64,000 nucleotides of DNA, from assembly GCF_029953285.1 (NCBI RefSeq), contig NZ_JASAOI010000022.1:1-64000 (forward strand). Reading direction: 5' to 3'. The notes below the pieces were generated by a model. The model worked only from the letters and a program-made list of their open reading frames with translations. It had not been told where the DNA came from and did not search any database. This document shows positions 1-8,231 of the stretch, in pieces; within the stretch, counting starts at the first letter, position 1; the number at the start of each line of letters is the position of its first letter. A program made the translations under genes and the position numbers. This DNA comes from Yinghuangia seranimata. Lineage in GTDB: Bacteria; Actinomycetota; Actinomycetes; Streptomycetales; Streptomycetaceae.

Positions 1-83
1 GCCCGCCCCCCGTCCGCGGCCCCCCCCCCCCCCGGGTGGCGGCCCCCCCGGGGGGGGGGGGGCCGCGGCGGCCCCCGCCGCGT
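1..83. repeat. G/C homopolymer-rich low-complexity stretch
   Basis: Runs of 13-14 G or C residues alternate over about 80 bases and can fold on themselves. No credible gene lies here. It may be a real low-complexity intergenic stretch or an assembly/sequencing artefact at a contig edge. Confidence 0.6.
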
Positions 84-127
84 GCCTCACCGAAGCCGCG
101 TTGGGAAGACGACCACTCCGAAAGGCG

Positions 128-150
128 CCCGGGAGTCACGTCCTCCCGGG
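128..150 (-). terminator. Putative terminator after superoxide dismutase
   Basis: CCCGGGAG (128-135) and CTCCCGGG (143-150) form an 8-bp stem with a 7-nt loop just downstream of the minus-strand dismutase gene. There is no U-tract, which is usual for actinomycete terminators. Confidence 0.45.
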
Positions 151-164
151 GGGTCGGTGCCGCG

Positions 165-791
165 TCAGACCAGCGCGCCGGCGGCCTTCGCTCGGGCGAA
201 CCGGGCGGCGACGTCCTGCCAGTTGACGATCTTCCACATGGCGTCGACGAAGTCCGGCTTCACGTTGCGGTACTGCAGGTAGAACGCGTGCTCCCAGGCG
301 TCGAACACCAGCAGCGGGACCGCGCCCTGGCCGATGTTGCCCTGGTGGTCGTAGACCTGCTCGACGATGAGGCGCCGCCCGAGCGGCTCCCACGCGAGCA
401 CACCCCAGCCGGAGCCCTGCGTCGTCGCGGTGGCTCTGGTCAGCTGGCTCCTGAACTTCGCGAAGCCGCCCAGGTGCTCGTCGAGGGCCTCGCGCAGCTC
501 GCCCTCGGCGCCGTCCCTGCCGGGCTCGCCGCCGCCGTCGCCGGACATGTTGGTCCAGTAGATGGAGTGCAGCACGTGGCCGGCGAGGTGGAAGGCCAGT
601 GTGCGCTCGAGGCCGACGATGCCGCCGAGCTGGTCCTTGTCGCGGGCCTCGGCGAGCTGCTCGAGCGTGTCGTTGGCGCCCTTGACGTACGCGGCGTGGT
701 GCTTGTCGTGGTGCAGCTCGATGATCTCGCCGCTGATCACCGGTTCCAGCGCCGTGTAGTCGTACGGCAGCTCCGGCAGCGTGTACGTCAT
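165..791 (-). CDS. sodF: Superoxide dismutase, Fe/Mn family (SodF type)
   Basis: Converts superoxide to oxygen and hydrogen peroxide in the cytoplasm. The 208-residue protein is full length for the family. The metal ligands are all visible: H27 in the ELHHDKHH motif, H75 in the VLHSIYW motif, and D164/H168 in the [11 protein letters not shown] motif. The sequence resembles the Streptomyces Fe-containing SodF more than Mn enzymes. The ATG at 789-791 is preceded by a purine-rich stretch. The gene stands alone, and a Nur-box-like inverted sequence lies 24 nt upstream (815-831). In Streptomyces, sodF is repressed by nickel-loaded Nur, so nickel-dependent repression is inferred here. This suggests a separate nickel enzyme (SodN) elsewhere in the genome. 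Confidence 0.95.
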   Translation of the reverse strand: MTYTLPELPYDYTALEPVISGEIIELHHDKHHAAYVKGANDTLEQLAEARDKDQLGGIVGLERTLAFHLAGHVLHSIYWTNMSGDGGGEPGRDGAEGELREALDEHLGGFAKFRSQLTRATATTQGSGWGVLAWEPLGRRLIVEQVYDHQGNIGQGAVPLLVFDAWEHAFYLQYRNVKPDFVDAMWKIVNWQDVAARFARAKAAGALV

Positions 792-814
792 GGCTTCCTC
801 CGAGAGATTCTCAC

Positions 815-831
815 CTGCAAGTCATTTGCAA
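815..831. promoter_or_regulatory. Nur-box-like operator upstream of sodF
   Basis: Read on the minus strand the site is TTGCAA-N5-TTGCAG. This matches the TTGCAA-N5-TTGCAA pattern described for the nickel-responsive Fur-family repressor Nur at streptomycete sodF, with one mismatch. It sits 24 nt before the sodF start codon. Binding is inferred. Confidence 0.7.
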
Positions 832-942
832 TTAGAGATCCTATGCAGAAAGCGTGTGCGACGGGGGTGAGGGGTGACCTCTCAGCGCGTTCGACGTACG
901 GTGCGGACGAGGCGAACAGCCGGACGAGGAGGGCCACACCGC

Positions 943-2367
943 ATGACCGAGCAGGCCGCACAGCAGGGCGAAGTGACCGCGTACGACACCATCTACATCG
1001 ACGGCGTGTGGACGCCGTCGAGCGGCACGTCGGTGATCGAGGTCGTCGACCCCGCCACCGAGCGCGTGCACGCGACGGTGCCGCAGGGCACCTCCGAGGA
1101 CGTCGACCGCGCCGTCGCCGCGGCCCGCCGCGCGTTCCCGGCGTGGGCCGCGACGCCGCCCGCCGAACGCGCCGCCCACCTGGCGAAGGTCCGCGACCTG
1201 CTCGCCGAGCGCGCCGCCGAGATGGCCGAAGCCGTGGTCCGCGACCTCGGCGCGCCCGCGCCGCTCGCCCAGCGGGTGCACGTCGGCCTGCCGATCGGCG
1301 TGCTCGGCAGCTACGTGCGCCTCGCCGAGGAGTTCGCCTGGGAGGAGCGCATCGCCAACTCCCTCGTGGTGCGCGAACCCGTGGGTGTGGTGGGCGCGAT
1401 CACGCCGTGGAACTACCCGCTGCACCAGATCACCAACAAGGTCGGGCCCGCGCTCGCGGCCGGCTGCACCGTCGTGCTCAAGCCGAGCGAGGTCGCCCCG
1501 ACCGCCGCCTACCTGTTCCTGGAGATCCTGGACGCGGCCGGCATCCCGGCCGGCGTCGTCAACCTGGTCTCCGGCACCGGCCCGGTGGTGGGTGAGGCGA
1601 TCGCCGCGCACCCGGACGTCGACATGGTCTCCTTCACGGGGTCGACACGTGCCGGCACCCGCGTTGCCGAGCTCGCCGCGCCGACCGTCAAGCGCGTCGC
1701 GCTCGAACTCGGCGGCAAGTCGGCCAACGTCATCCTGCCCGGCGCCGACCTGGAGAAGGCGGTGCGCGCCGGCGTCAACGGCGCCTATCTCAACTCGGGC
1801 CAGACCTGCAGCGCGCTGACCCGCATGCTCGTGCACCGCGACGACCACGCGCGCGCCGTCGAGATCGCCGCCGAGGCGGCCGCCGCGCTCGACGGCAAGA
1901 TCGGCCCGATGGTCTCGGCCGTGCAGTACGAGCGCGTGCAGGGCTACATCACGCGCGGCGTCGACGAGGGCGCGACGCTGGTCGCCGGCGGCTCCGGGCG
2001 TCCGGACGGCGTCGAGACCGGCTACTACGTGCGCCCCACGGTGTTCGGCGACGTGACCCCCGAGATGACCGTCGCCCGCGAGGAGATCTTCGGTCCGGTG
2101 CTGTCCGTCATGGCGTACGCCGACGAGGCCGACGCCGAGCGCATCGCCAACGACACCGACTACGGCCTGTCCGGCGCGGTGTGGGCGGGCACCCAGGAGG
2201 AGGCCCTGGCGTTCGCGCGCCGGCTGCGCACCGGCCAGGTCGAGATCAACGGCGGCGCGTTCAACCCGCTCGCGCCGTTCGGCGGCTACAAGAAGTCGGG
2301 CAACGGGCGCGAACTGGGCCGCTACGGCCTGGAGGAGTACCTGGAAGTGAAGTCCATGCAGCTGTGA
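943..2367 (+). CDS. NAD(P)-dependent aldehyde dehydrogenase
   Basis: Oxidises an aldehyde to its carboxylic acid; the substrate cannot be told from sequence. The 474-residue protein has the standard family length. It carries the general-base motif LELGGKSAN (E255) and the nucleophile motif NSGQTCSA (C289), with the Rossmann cofactor domain in the N-terminal half. I chose the ATG at 943 because CGAGGAGGG lies about 10 nt upstream; a longer frame from 874 lacks a ribosome site. The gene is transcribed divergently from sodF, with about 150 nt between them. A weak GGGTGC...GCACCC hairpin at 2412-2428 may end its message before bioY. Confidence 0.93.
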   Translation: MTEQAAQQGEVTAYDTIYIDGVWTPSSGTSVIEVVDPATERVHATVPQGTSEDVDRAVAAARRAFPAWAATPPAERAAHLAKVRDLLAERAAEMAEAVVRDLGAPAPLAQRVHVGLPIGVLGSYVRLAEEFAWEERIANSLVVREPVGVVGAITPWNYPLHQITNKVGPALAAGCTVVLKPSEVAPTAAYLFLEILDAAGIPAGVVNLVSGTGPVVGEAIAAHPDVDMVSFTGSTRAGTRVAELAAPTVKRVALELGGKSANVILPGADLEKAVRAGVNGAYLNSGQTCSALTRMLVHRDDHARAVEIAAEAAAALDGKIGPMVSAVQYERVQGYITRGVDEGATLVAGGSGRPDGVETGYYVRPTVFGDVTPEMTVAREEIFGPVLSVMAYADEADAERIANDTDYGLSGAVWAGTQEEALAFARRLRTGQVEINGGAFNPLAPFGGYKKSGNGRELGRYGLEEYLEVKSMQL

Positions 2368-2433
2368 CGCGCGGGGGGAGGGCTGTGGCGGGGTTCGACA
2401 AGATCCGGGCCGGGTGCGTTGTGCACCCCGACA

Positions 2434-2447
2434 TTAACGGTCGTTAA
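2434..2447. promoter_or_regulatory. Palindrome upstream of bioY
   Basis: TTAACG-GT-CGTTAA is a perfect 6-2-6 inverted repeat 54 nt before the bioY start. It is rich in A/T against a very GC-rich background. It could be the operator of a TetR- or GntR-type repressor controlling biotin uptake, but I cannot name the regulator. Confidence 0.4.
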
Positions 2448-2501
2448 CCCGCTTCGGTACGTTCACGGAGTCCCGCAACTGATCCCGAGTGTGGAGGCTC
2501 C

Positions 2502-3110
2502 GTGAGCACCGCCCTGCCCAGTTCCCACCCGATCGTCCTCGCCGACCTGGTGCCCGCCCAGGCGTTCCGCGGCGCGCTCGTGCGCGACGCCGTGCTGGTC
2601 GGCGGCGCCGCCGGCTTCGTCGGCCTCGCCGCCCAGCTGTCGATTCCGATCGCCGGGTCGCCCGTGCCGGTCACCGGCCAGACCTTCGCCGTCCTGCTCG
2701 CCGGCACCGCGCTCGGCGCGTGGCGCGGGCTCGCCGCGATGGCGCTCTACCTGGCGGCCGGCGCGGCCGGCATGCCGTGGTTCGCCGAGGGCACCTCCGG
2801 CACCGGCATGCCGACGTTCGGCTACCTCGTCGGGTTCCTCGGCGCGGCGGCGCTGGCCGGCGCGCTGGCCCGCCGCGGCGCCGACCGCGGGGCGCTGCGC
2901 ACCGCCGGTGTGATGCTCCTCGGCAACGCCGTCATCTACGCGGCGGGTGTCAGCTACCTGGCGCACGACCTGGGCATCAGCCTGTCCAAGGCGTACGACA
3001 TCGGCATGCGCGACTACCTGCTCGGCGACGCCCTCAAGATCGCCCTGGCGATGGGCCTGCTGCCGACCGCCTGGAAGGTTGTCGACCGGGTCCGGGGACC
3101 GCGCGGCTGA
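2502..3110 (+). CDS. bioY: BioY biotin transporter (ECF S component)
   Basis: BioY captures biotin in the membrane and works alone or with an ECF energising module. The 202-residue protein has about six hydrophobic segments. The stretch around residues 46-63 (IPIAGSPVPVTGQTFAVLL) and the following G-rich segment are family hallmarks. No bioM or bioN gene lies beside it, so any energising module must be shared or encoded elsewhere. The GTG at 2502 follows GTGGAGG. The gene is bounded upstream by an A/T-rich palindrome and downstream by a very strong hairpin, so it appears monocistronic. Confidence 0.93.
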   Translation: MSTALPSSHPIVLADLVPAQAFRGALVRDAVLVGGAAGFVGLAAQLSIPIAGSPVPVTGQTFAVLLAGTALGAWRGLAAMALYLAAGAAGMPWFAEGTSGTGMPTFGYLVGFLGAAALAGALARRGADRGALRTAGVMLLGNAVIYAAGVSYLAHDLGISLSKAYDIGMRDYLLGDALKIALAMGLLPTAWKVVDRVRGPRG

Positions 3111-3131
3111 CGCCGCGGAAGACCGCGAACA

Positions 3132-3167
3132 CCGAGGGCTCTCCGGGGATTTCCGGAGAGCCCTCGG
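3132..3167 (+). terminator. Strong intrinsic terminator after bioY
   Basis: Perfect 15-bp stem: CCGAGGGCTCTCCGG at 3132-3146 pairs with 3153-3167 around the loop GGATTT. The tail is only weakly T-rich. Confidence 0.85.
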
Positions 3168-3229
3168 ATTTCCGGCAATAGCTGTGAAAGCCTTCCGGCC
3201 GCCCGAGCACACGGCCTAGCATCCGCGCC

Positions 3230-3820
3230 ATGGATACGGGGCAGACACGGCGCGCGGCGGTGGCCGGAACCCTCACCGCCTTCCTGTTGGTCGCCGGACT
3301 CGGCAACCAGTGGCTGTACGACAAGCTCCTCGATCACTACGACTCGGGCAAGAACTCCGGCTGGCAGCTGGTCGCCCGCATCTCCTTCCCGCACTGGATC
3401 GTCGACAAGAGCGACAAGTTCGAGAACGTCCAGGGCAAGGTCATGGCCGGCATGCTGGTCGGCGCGATCCTGCTCGTCGTCGCGGTCGGCGTGGTGATCG
3501 CGATCGCCGCGCGGCGGCCCGGCTTCAATACGTTCATCTCCGGCTGGTTCGCGCTGGTGATCGGCGGCGCCGTGTACGGCGTCACGTACCTGACCATCGC
3601 CGGCGACAGCCTGACGCGCTACGACGAGAGCCAGCGCTCCCTCATGCAGTACCTCAACGTCGTCACCGAGGGCGCCGGCTACGGGCTGGTCACCGGCTGG
3701 GCCGTCGGCCTGGTGTGCGTCATGGCCGTGAGCAGCGGCTACGCGGCCGCGAGCCTGCCGTCCGCGTCCGCCCCGCCGCCCCCGTCGATGCCGCCGAGCG
3801 CGGGCGGATACCGCTACTGA
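3230..3820 (+). CDS. Hypothetical four-span membrane protein
   Basis: I do not recognise this family. The 196-residue product has hydrophobic segments at about residues 10-28, 75-95, 102-122 and 150-172, and ends in a Pro/Ser-rich tail (PSASAPPPPSMPPS) with a final Tyr. An extracytoplasmic or cytoplasmic loop rich in charged and aromatic residues separates spans 1 and 2. There is no ribosome site; TAGCAT ends 7 nt before the ATG, which could be a -10 element giving a leaderless message. It has no operon partner, lying between the bioY terminator and rpiB. Confidence 0.7.
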   Translation: MDTGQTRRAAVAGTLTAFLLVAGLGNQWLYDKLLDHYDSGKNSGWQLVARISFPHWIVDKSDKFENVQGKVMAGMLVGAILLVVAVGVVIAIAARRPGFNTFISGWFALVIGGAVYGVTYLTIAGDSLTRYDESQRSLMQYLNVVTEGAGYGLVTGWAVGLVCVMAVSSGYAAASLPSASAPPPPSMPPSAGGYRY

Positions 3821-3934
3821 CCGGGCGTCCGGGGCACCCGGGACACCCCGCCGCGAACCATGCGAAAAGCCGCGGCGGCCCTCGACAGGACCCCGCGAGG
3901 TGAGAACCCCGCGGGGGCCTGAGAGACTGCTGCC

Positions 3935-4408
3935 ATGCGTGTTTACCTCGGCTCCGACCACGCCGGCTACGACCTCAAGCAGCACCTCATCGGATGGCTC
4001 ACCGCCAACGGCCACGAGGCCGTCGACTGCGGCCCCGCCGTCCAGGCTGAGGCCTACGACTACCCGGTGTTCTGCCTGCGTGCGGGCGAGGCGGTCGCCG
4101 CCGACCCGGGCAGCCTCGGCATCGTCATCGGCGGTTCCGGCAACGGCGAGCAGATCGCCGCGAACAAGGTCAAGGGCATCCGTGCCGCCCTCGTGTGGCG
4201 CGAGGACATCGCGGCGCTGGCCCGCGAGCACAACAACGCCAACGTCATCAGCATCGGCGCGCGCATGCACACCGAGGACGAGGCGGCGAAGTTCGTGCAG
4301 GTCTTCCTCGACACCCCGTTCTCCGAGGCGCCGCGGCACATCAAGCGCATCGACCAGATGAGCGCCTACGAGACGACGGGCGAGCTGCCCCCGCTGCCCG
4401 AGGCCTGA
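3935..4408 (+). CDS. rpiB: Ribose-5-phosphate isomerase B
   Basis: Interconverts ribose 5-phosphate and ribulose 5-phosphate in the pentose phosphate pathway. The 157-residue protein opens with MRVYLGSDHAGYDLK and has the phosphate-binding GGSGNGEQIAANK loop (about residues 68-80). The Cys used as base in E. coli RpiB is Gly here and the following Glu is present, as in mycobacterial-type enzymes. The next gene on the same strand is a Nei-type glycosylase, a pairing I know from other actinomycetes, but 204 nt separate them, so a shared transcript is uncertain. Confidence 0.95.
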   Translation: MRVYLGSDHAGYDLKQHLIGWLTANGHEAVDCGPAVQAEAYDYPVFCLRAGEAVAADPGSLGIVIGGSGNGEQIAANKVKGIRAALVWREDIAALAREHNNANVISIGARMHTEDEAAKFVQVFLDTPFSEAPRHIKRIDQMSAYETTGELPPLPEA

Positions 4409-4612
4409 CGCCTCCCGGCGCGTCCTCGCCGGGCGCGCACGCGGCACCACAACCCTCGTCACGAGGCATCGCAGAACACGTTCCGACCCTCACCGCACGG
4501 CCCGGTACGGGCGCCTTCGGGCGCCGGTGCCGGGCCGTCGGCATGTCGGTGCGATCCGGTACGTTCGGGGGTACCGCCGCTTGTTTGGCATGCCGCCGAA
4601 AGGGGTCCCGCC

Positions 4613-5482
4613 GTGCCCGAAGGACACACGATCCACCGGCTCGCGAACGAGCACGCCCGCCGGTTCGCCGGCCGCCCCGTCGCGCTGTCCAGCCCGCAGG
4701 GCCGGTTCTCCGACGGCGCCGCGCTGCTCGACGGGCAGGAGCTGGTCGGCGCCGAGGCGCACGGCAAGCACCTGTTCCTGGAGTTCCCCGGCGAGCAGTG
4801 GATCCACGTGCACCTCGGCCTGGCCGGCGTCTTCCGGTTCGGCGAGTTCGCGGAGGTCGAGGACCCCGCGGGCGGTGTGGGACCGGGTCCGGTCGTCGGC
4901 GTCGTGCGGCTGCGCATCGTCGGCGAGGACGCCTGGTCCGACCTGCGCGGCCCCAACACCTGCCGGGTCGTCACCCGCGCCGAGAAGGACACCGTGCACG
5001 CCCGCCTCGGCCCCGACCCGCTGCGGCCCGACGCCGACCCCGCCCTGGCGTGGGCGCGCATCCAGCGCAGCGCCAAGCCGATCGCCGAGCTGCTGATGGA
5101 CCAGCGGGTGCTGGCCGGCGTCGGCAACGTCTACCGCGCCGAGGCGCTGTTCCGCGCCGGCCTCGACCCGCACCGCGAGGGGCGCCTGGTCAAGCGCGCG
5201 ACGTGGGACGCCATGTGGGCGGACCTGGTCGAGCTGATGGCCGAGGGCGTCCGCCTCAACCGCATCGACACGGTGCGCCCCGAGCACACCCCCGAGGCCA
5301 TGGGCCGCCCGCCGCGCAAGGACGACCACGGTGGCGAGGTGTACGTCTACCGGCGCACCGGGATGCCGTGCCTGGTCTGCGGCACCGAGGTCCGCATCGA
5401 GGGGCTGGCAGGCCGGAACCTGTTCTGGTGCCCGACCTGCCAGCGCAAGGCCCGCGCACGGCGCAAGCCGCGAGCCGCCTGA
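4613..5482 (+). CDS. Fpg/Nei-family DNA glycosylase (endonuclease VIII type)
   Basis: Removes oxidised bases from DNA and cleaves the resulting abasic site. After Met removal the N-terminal Pro of PEGHT is the Schiff-base nucleophile, followed by the conserved Glu. The conserved helix-two-turn-helix lies near residues 160-180 (LMDQRVLAGVGNVYRAE). The C-terminus has a zinc finger with two C-x2-C pairs (CLVC and CPTC). Length (289) fits. MPEGHT rather than MPELPE at the start favours Nei over MutM. The GTG at 4613 is fixed because the family requires Pro at position 2. The eis-like gene converges on it. Confidence 0.93.
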   Translation: MPEGHTIHRLANEHARRFAGRPVALSSPQGRFSDGAALLDGQELVGAEAHGKHLFLEFPGEQWIHVHLGLAGVFRFGEFAEVEDPAGGVGPGPVVGVVRLRIVGEDAWSDLRGPNTCRVVTRAEKDTVHARLGPDPLRPDADPALAWARIQRSAKPIAELLMDQRVLAGVGNVYRAEALFRAGLDPHREGRLVKRATWDAMWADLVELMAEGVRLNRIDTVRPEHTPEAMGRPPRKDDHGGEVYVYRRTGMPCLVCGTEVRIEGLAGRNLFWCPTCQRKARARRKPRAA

Positions 5483-5486
5483 CCGC

Positions 5487-5504
5487 GCGCGGCCCGAGCC
5501 GCGC
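5487..5504. terminator. Short bidirectional terminator between converging genes
   Basis: GCGCGGC (5487-5493) pairs with GCCGCGC (5498-5504) around CCGA. It occupies most of the 28-nt gap between the nei-type and eis-like stop codons, so it can serve both strands. Confidence 0.5.
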
Positions 5505-5510
5505 TCCCGT

Positions 5511-6761
5511 TCAGAAACCGAAGGCCATCAGCGGCTTCGGGTCGTGCGCGAACGCCCGGTTCACGTGCGCCAGCGCGCCTCGCCTCGTCTCCGTGATCCG
5601 CCCGGCCTGCGCGAGCGCCGCCGCCGAGACGCCGCCCAGGTACAGCGAGCCCAACCCGCGCACCCCGAGCGCCAGGTCCGCCGCGTCCGAGGTGCGCTCG
5701 CAACGCGCGCCGTGCTCGTCGCCGACCAGCCGCCAACGGCCCGCGTTCCACGGGCAGAACTCGTCGGCGACGTCGAGTACCACGTCGACCGGTGCGCTGT
5801 ACGTGCGTGCGGCGAGCGCCCGCCCCACGTCGACGAGCCGGACGAACAGGCCGTCCATGACCGACGGTTTGGCGGCCCGCGGGTCGGCGAGCCGGTACAG
5901 CAGCGGGTCGTCGACCGGGAGGTTGTCGACCTGCAGCGACGTCATCAGGTCGAGCTCGAACAGGTACCGCCACAGCGCGACCCGGACGACCGGGTCGGTC
6001 GCGAACACCTCGCGGACCACGGTGGTGCCGTTCGCCCCGCCCTGGTCCCAGTGCGGGGCGACGGCGTAGTACGCGTAGCCGCGTATCTGCCCGTCGGTCT
6101 CGGCCAGCACACAACGCAGCGGCGACGCGTGCTCGCCCAACGGGGCGACCAGGTGGCGCTTCTCCCAGCCACCGCTCCGGAGCATCACCCCCGGGCGGAC
6201 GGGCATCAGTTCCTCGTACACCTTGAGGCAGTCGGGCAGCGCCTCGGCGGGGTCGGCGAGGCGGATCCGCACCGCGTCCACGGGCAGGCCCGCGGTGGAC
6301 AGACGGCCGGGGCCGGACGGGGTGCGGAGCGACATGCGCCAGGTCGCGAGGCCGTACCCGAAGCGGCCGTAGATGTCGGGCTGCGACGCGGTGAGGGCGG
6401 CGAGGAACTCCCCGTCGCCTTCGTGTAGTCCGTCGAGTTGGTGGCGCATCATGGCACGGAGCGTGCCGCGCCTGCGGGCGGTCGGCATCACGCCGACCGC
6501 GGTGACGCCGGCGACCGGCAGCGCCGCGCCGCCGGGAACGGTCATGGTGAAGGAGAACGCGGCGGCGACGCCGACCAGGTCGGCGCCGAGATAGGCGCTG
6601 ACGCACCGCTCCGGCTCGCGGACGGACTCCAAGAAGGCGGCGCGTTCCGGGGGCTCCTCTTCGCCGAACGCGTGTGCCAGGACCGCGTTCCAGGCGTCCC
6701 ATGCCCCGGGGTCGGAGGGACGCACGCTGATGGGGGATCGGTGACCAGGATCACTGCTCAT
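5511..6761 (-). CDS. eis: Eis-like GNAT N-acetyltransferase
   Basis: Members of this family transfer acetyl groups from acetyl-CoA to amines such as aminoglycosides or lysines. The 416-residue length matches the tripartite Eis architecture: a GNAT domain with the acetyl-CoA motif VGVMPTARRRGTLRAMM (about residues 89-105), a second degenerate GNAT domain, and an SCP2-like C-terminal domain. The conserved IYGRFGYG motif holds the Tyr used as general acid. The protein ends in Phe, and in Eis the C-terminal carboxylate acts as general base. Whether it gives drug resistance cannot be told. It converges on the nei-type gene. Confidence 0.88.
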   Translation of the reverse strand: MSSDPGHRSPISVRPSDPGAWDAWNAVLAHAFGEEEPPERAAFLESVREPERCVSAYLGADLVGVAAAFSFTMTVPGGAALPVAGVTAVGVMPTARRRGTLRAMMRHQLDGLHEGDGEFLAALTASQPDIYGRFGYGLATWRMSLRTPSGPGRLSTAGLPVDAVRIRLADPAEALPDCLKVYEELMPVRPGVMLRSGGWEKRHLVAPLGEHASPLRCVLAETDGQIRGYAYYAVAPHWDQGGANGTTVVREVFATDPVVRVALWRYLFELDLMTSLQVDNLPVDDPLLYRLADPRAAKPSVMDGLFVRLVDVGRALAARTYSAPVDVVLDVADEFCPWNAGRWRLVGDEHGARCERTSDAADLALGVRGLGSLYLGGVSAAALAQAGRITETRRGALAHVNRAFAHDPKPLMAFGF

Positions 6762-6850
6762 CAGGCCTGCCTATCAAGGCGGATCGGCGAAAGGCGACTG
6801 AATTTCTGCTGATACGTGCCGGTTACGCGCATCACTGTTGGCTGACTTTG

Positions 6851-6879
6851 TCGACGTGGCGCTACGGTCTCGGTAGGGT
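6851..6879 (+). promoter_or_regulatory. Promoter of the SpoIIE-type phosphatase gene (leaderless layout)
   Basis: TCGACG (6851-6856), a 17-bp spacer and TAGGGT (6874-6879) resemble a vegetative -35/-10 pair. Exactly six bases separate the -10 from the ATG at 6886, and no Shine-Dalgarno sequence is present, so transcription probably starts at or next to the A of the start codon. Confidence 0.55.
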
Positions 6880-6885
6880 CGCGCA

Positions 6886-7992
6886 ATGGCGCAGACGAGG
6901 CGATCGCGAGTGCGGCGACTCGCCCGTCGAGCGCGGCAGTTGATGTTCTGGGGACGGCATGTCCTGCTGCCGTCCGACCGGTTCCTGCTGGTGCTGCTGC
7001 TGGCCGTGGTCACGATGTGCGGGCTGCTGCCCGACGTCGACGACGCGTGGTTCCCGGTCACGATGCTCGTGATTCCGGTGATCATCGGCGGTCTCGTGTT
7101 GAGCATGCCCAGCCTGCTGCTGCTCTACGGGGCGTGCGCCGGCGTGCTGCTCGCCGAGGAGCGCGCCCGTGAGCCGGACCAGGTCACCCCGGGCGCCGTC
7201 GGCGTGGTCGCCGTCGTGGCCTTCATGGTGTTGTTCGTAGCGCGCAAGCGGACGCGGCTCGGACTGCGTGGAGTACGCGGTGAGTCGATGCTGTTCGACC
7301 TCCAGGACCGGCTGCGCGCGCACGGCCTGGTGCCGGAACTGCCGGCGCAGTGGCACACGGATGTCGTCATACGGCCGGCCGGCGGGACCGCGTTCTCCGG
7401 CGACTTCGTGGTGGCCACGCGGGGCCGGCGCGGTGGCCGCACGCTCGAGATCGCGCTGATCGACGTGTCCGGCAAGGGCCTTGCGGCCGGGACCCGGGCG
7501 CTGCTGCTGTCCGGCGCGTTCGGCGGGCTGTTGGGCTCGCTGCCGCCGCGCGGCTTCCTTCCGGCCGCGAACGACTACCTCATGCGGCAGGGCTGGGACG
7601 AGGGCTTCGCCACCGCCGTGCACGTCGCCATCGACCTGGAGACGGGGAAGTACCAGTTGCTGTCGGCCGGACACCCGCCCGGCGCGCATTGGGTCGCGGC
7701 GTCGGGGCGTTGGGAGGTCAGCGAGGCGGAGGGGCCGCTGCTCGGCATTATCCCGGGCGCCACGTTCGGCAGCGTCACGGGCGAACTGCGGGCGGGCGAC
7801 GCGCTGCTGCTCTTCACCGACGGCATGGTCGAACTGCCCGGCCAGGACATCGACGTGGGCATCGACCGGCTGCTCGGCGAGGCCGAGAAGCTGGTCTCCG
7901 ACGACTTCTTGGACGGCGCGCGTCGCATCGTCGACTCGGCGAGCGGCAACATCGCCGACGACCGTGCGGTGGTGCTGATCCGGCGGCGCTGA
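6886..7992 (+). CDS. Membrane-bound SpoIIE/PP2C-type serine phosphatase
   Basis: Predicted to dephosphorylate an anti-sigma-factor antagonist or similar phosphoprotein, linking the membrane to a sigma-factor switch. The 368-residue protein has a basic N-terminus, then about four hydrophobic segments between residues 25 and 120. The C-terminal catalytic domain shows the metal-binding motifs SGDF, DVSGKG, SAGHPP, FTDGM and DDRAVV in the right order. No sensor domain other than the membrane part is seen, and no anti-sigma partner is adjacent. The ATG lies six bases after a good -10 element, suggesting leaderless expression. Confidence 0.9.
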   Translation: MAQTRRSRVRRLARRARQLMFWGRHVLLPSDRFLLVLLLAVVTMCGLLPDVDDAWFPVTMLVIPVIIGGLVLSMPSLLLLYGACAGVLLAEERAREPDQVTPGAVGVVAVVAFMVLFVARKRTRLGLRGVRGESMLFDLQDRLRAHGLVPELPAQWHTDVVIRPAGGTAFSGDFVVATRGRRGGRTLEIALIDVSGKGLAAGTRALLLSGAFGGLLGSLPPRGFLPAANDYLMRQGWDEGFATAVHVAIDLETGKYQLLSAGHPPGAHWVAASGRWEVSEAEGPLLGIIPGATFGSVTGELRAGDALLLFTDGMVELPGQDIDVGIDRLLGEAEKLVSDDFLDGARRIVDSASGNIADDRAVVLIRRR

Positions 7993-8231
7993 CGGCCGCT
8001 TTTCAGCCGTTCGGCCTGGCTGTTCCGGGCCGCCCGGAATGCGGGAATCGGCCCGCATCGCAAGGGTGTTCGTGACCTGCGTCACACCTTTAGAGGCGCT
8101 TAAGGAAGTGTCTCCTGATCCGCCGGGTTCGCCCTGTCCTGTCGCAGTTGACGGTGCATCAGCCCAGGCCGGAGAGTCTCCCCGTCGCCCTCGCGACCCT
8201 CCCACTCCGCTCCAGGTCTGGAGACCTCCGC

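Noticed and set aside
36-1595. A plus-strand frame over sodF and the aldehyde dehydrogenase start
   Set aside because: It is antisense to sodF and out of frame with the dehydrogenase; no conserved motif.
7993-8231. A riboswitch (c-di-AMP type) before the LAQTG protein
   Set aside because: Such leaders precede wall genes in actinomycetes, but I found no matching conserved core in this 239-nt region.
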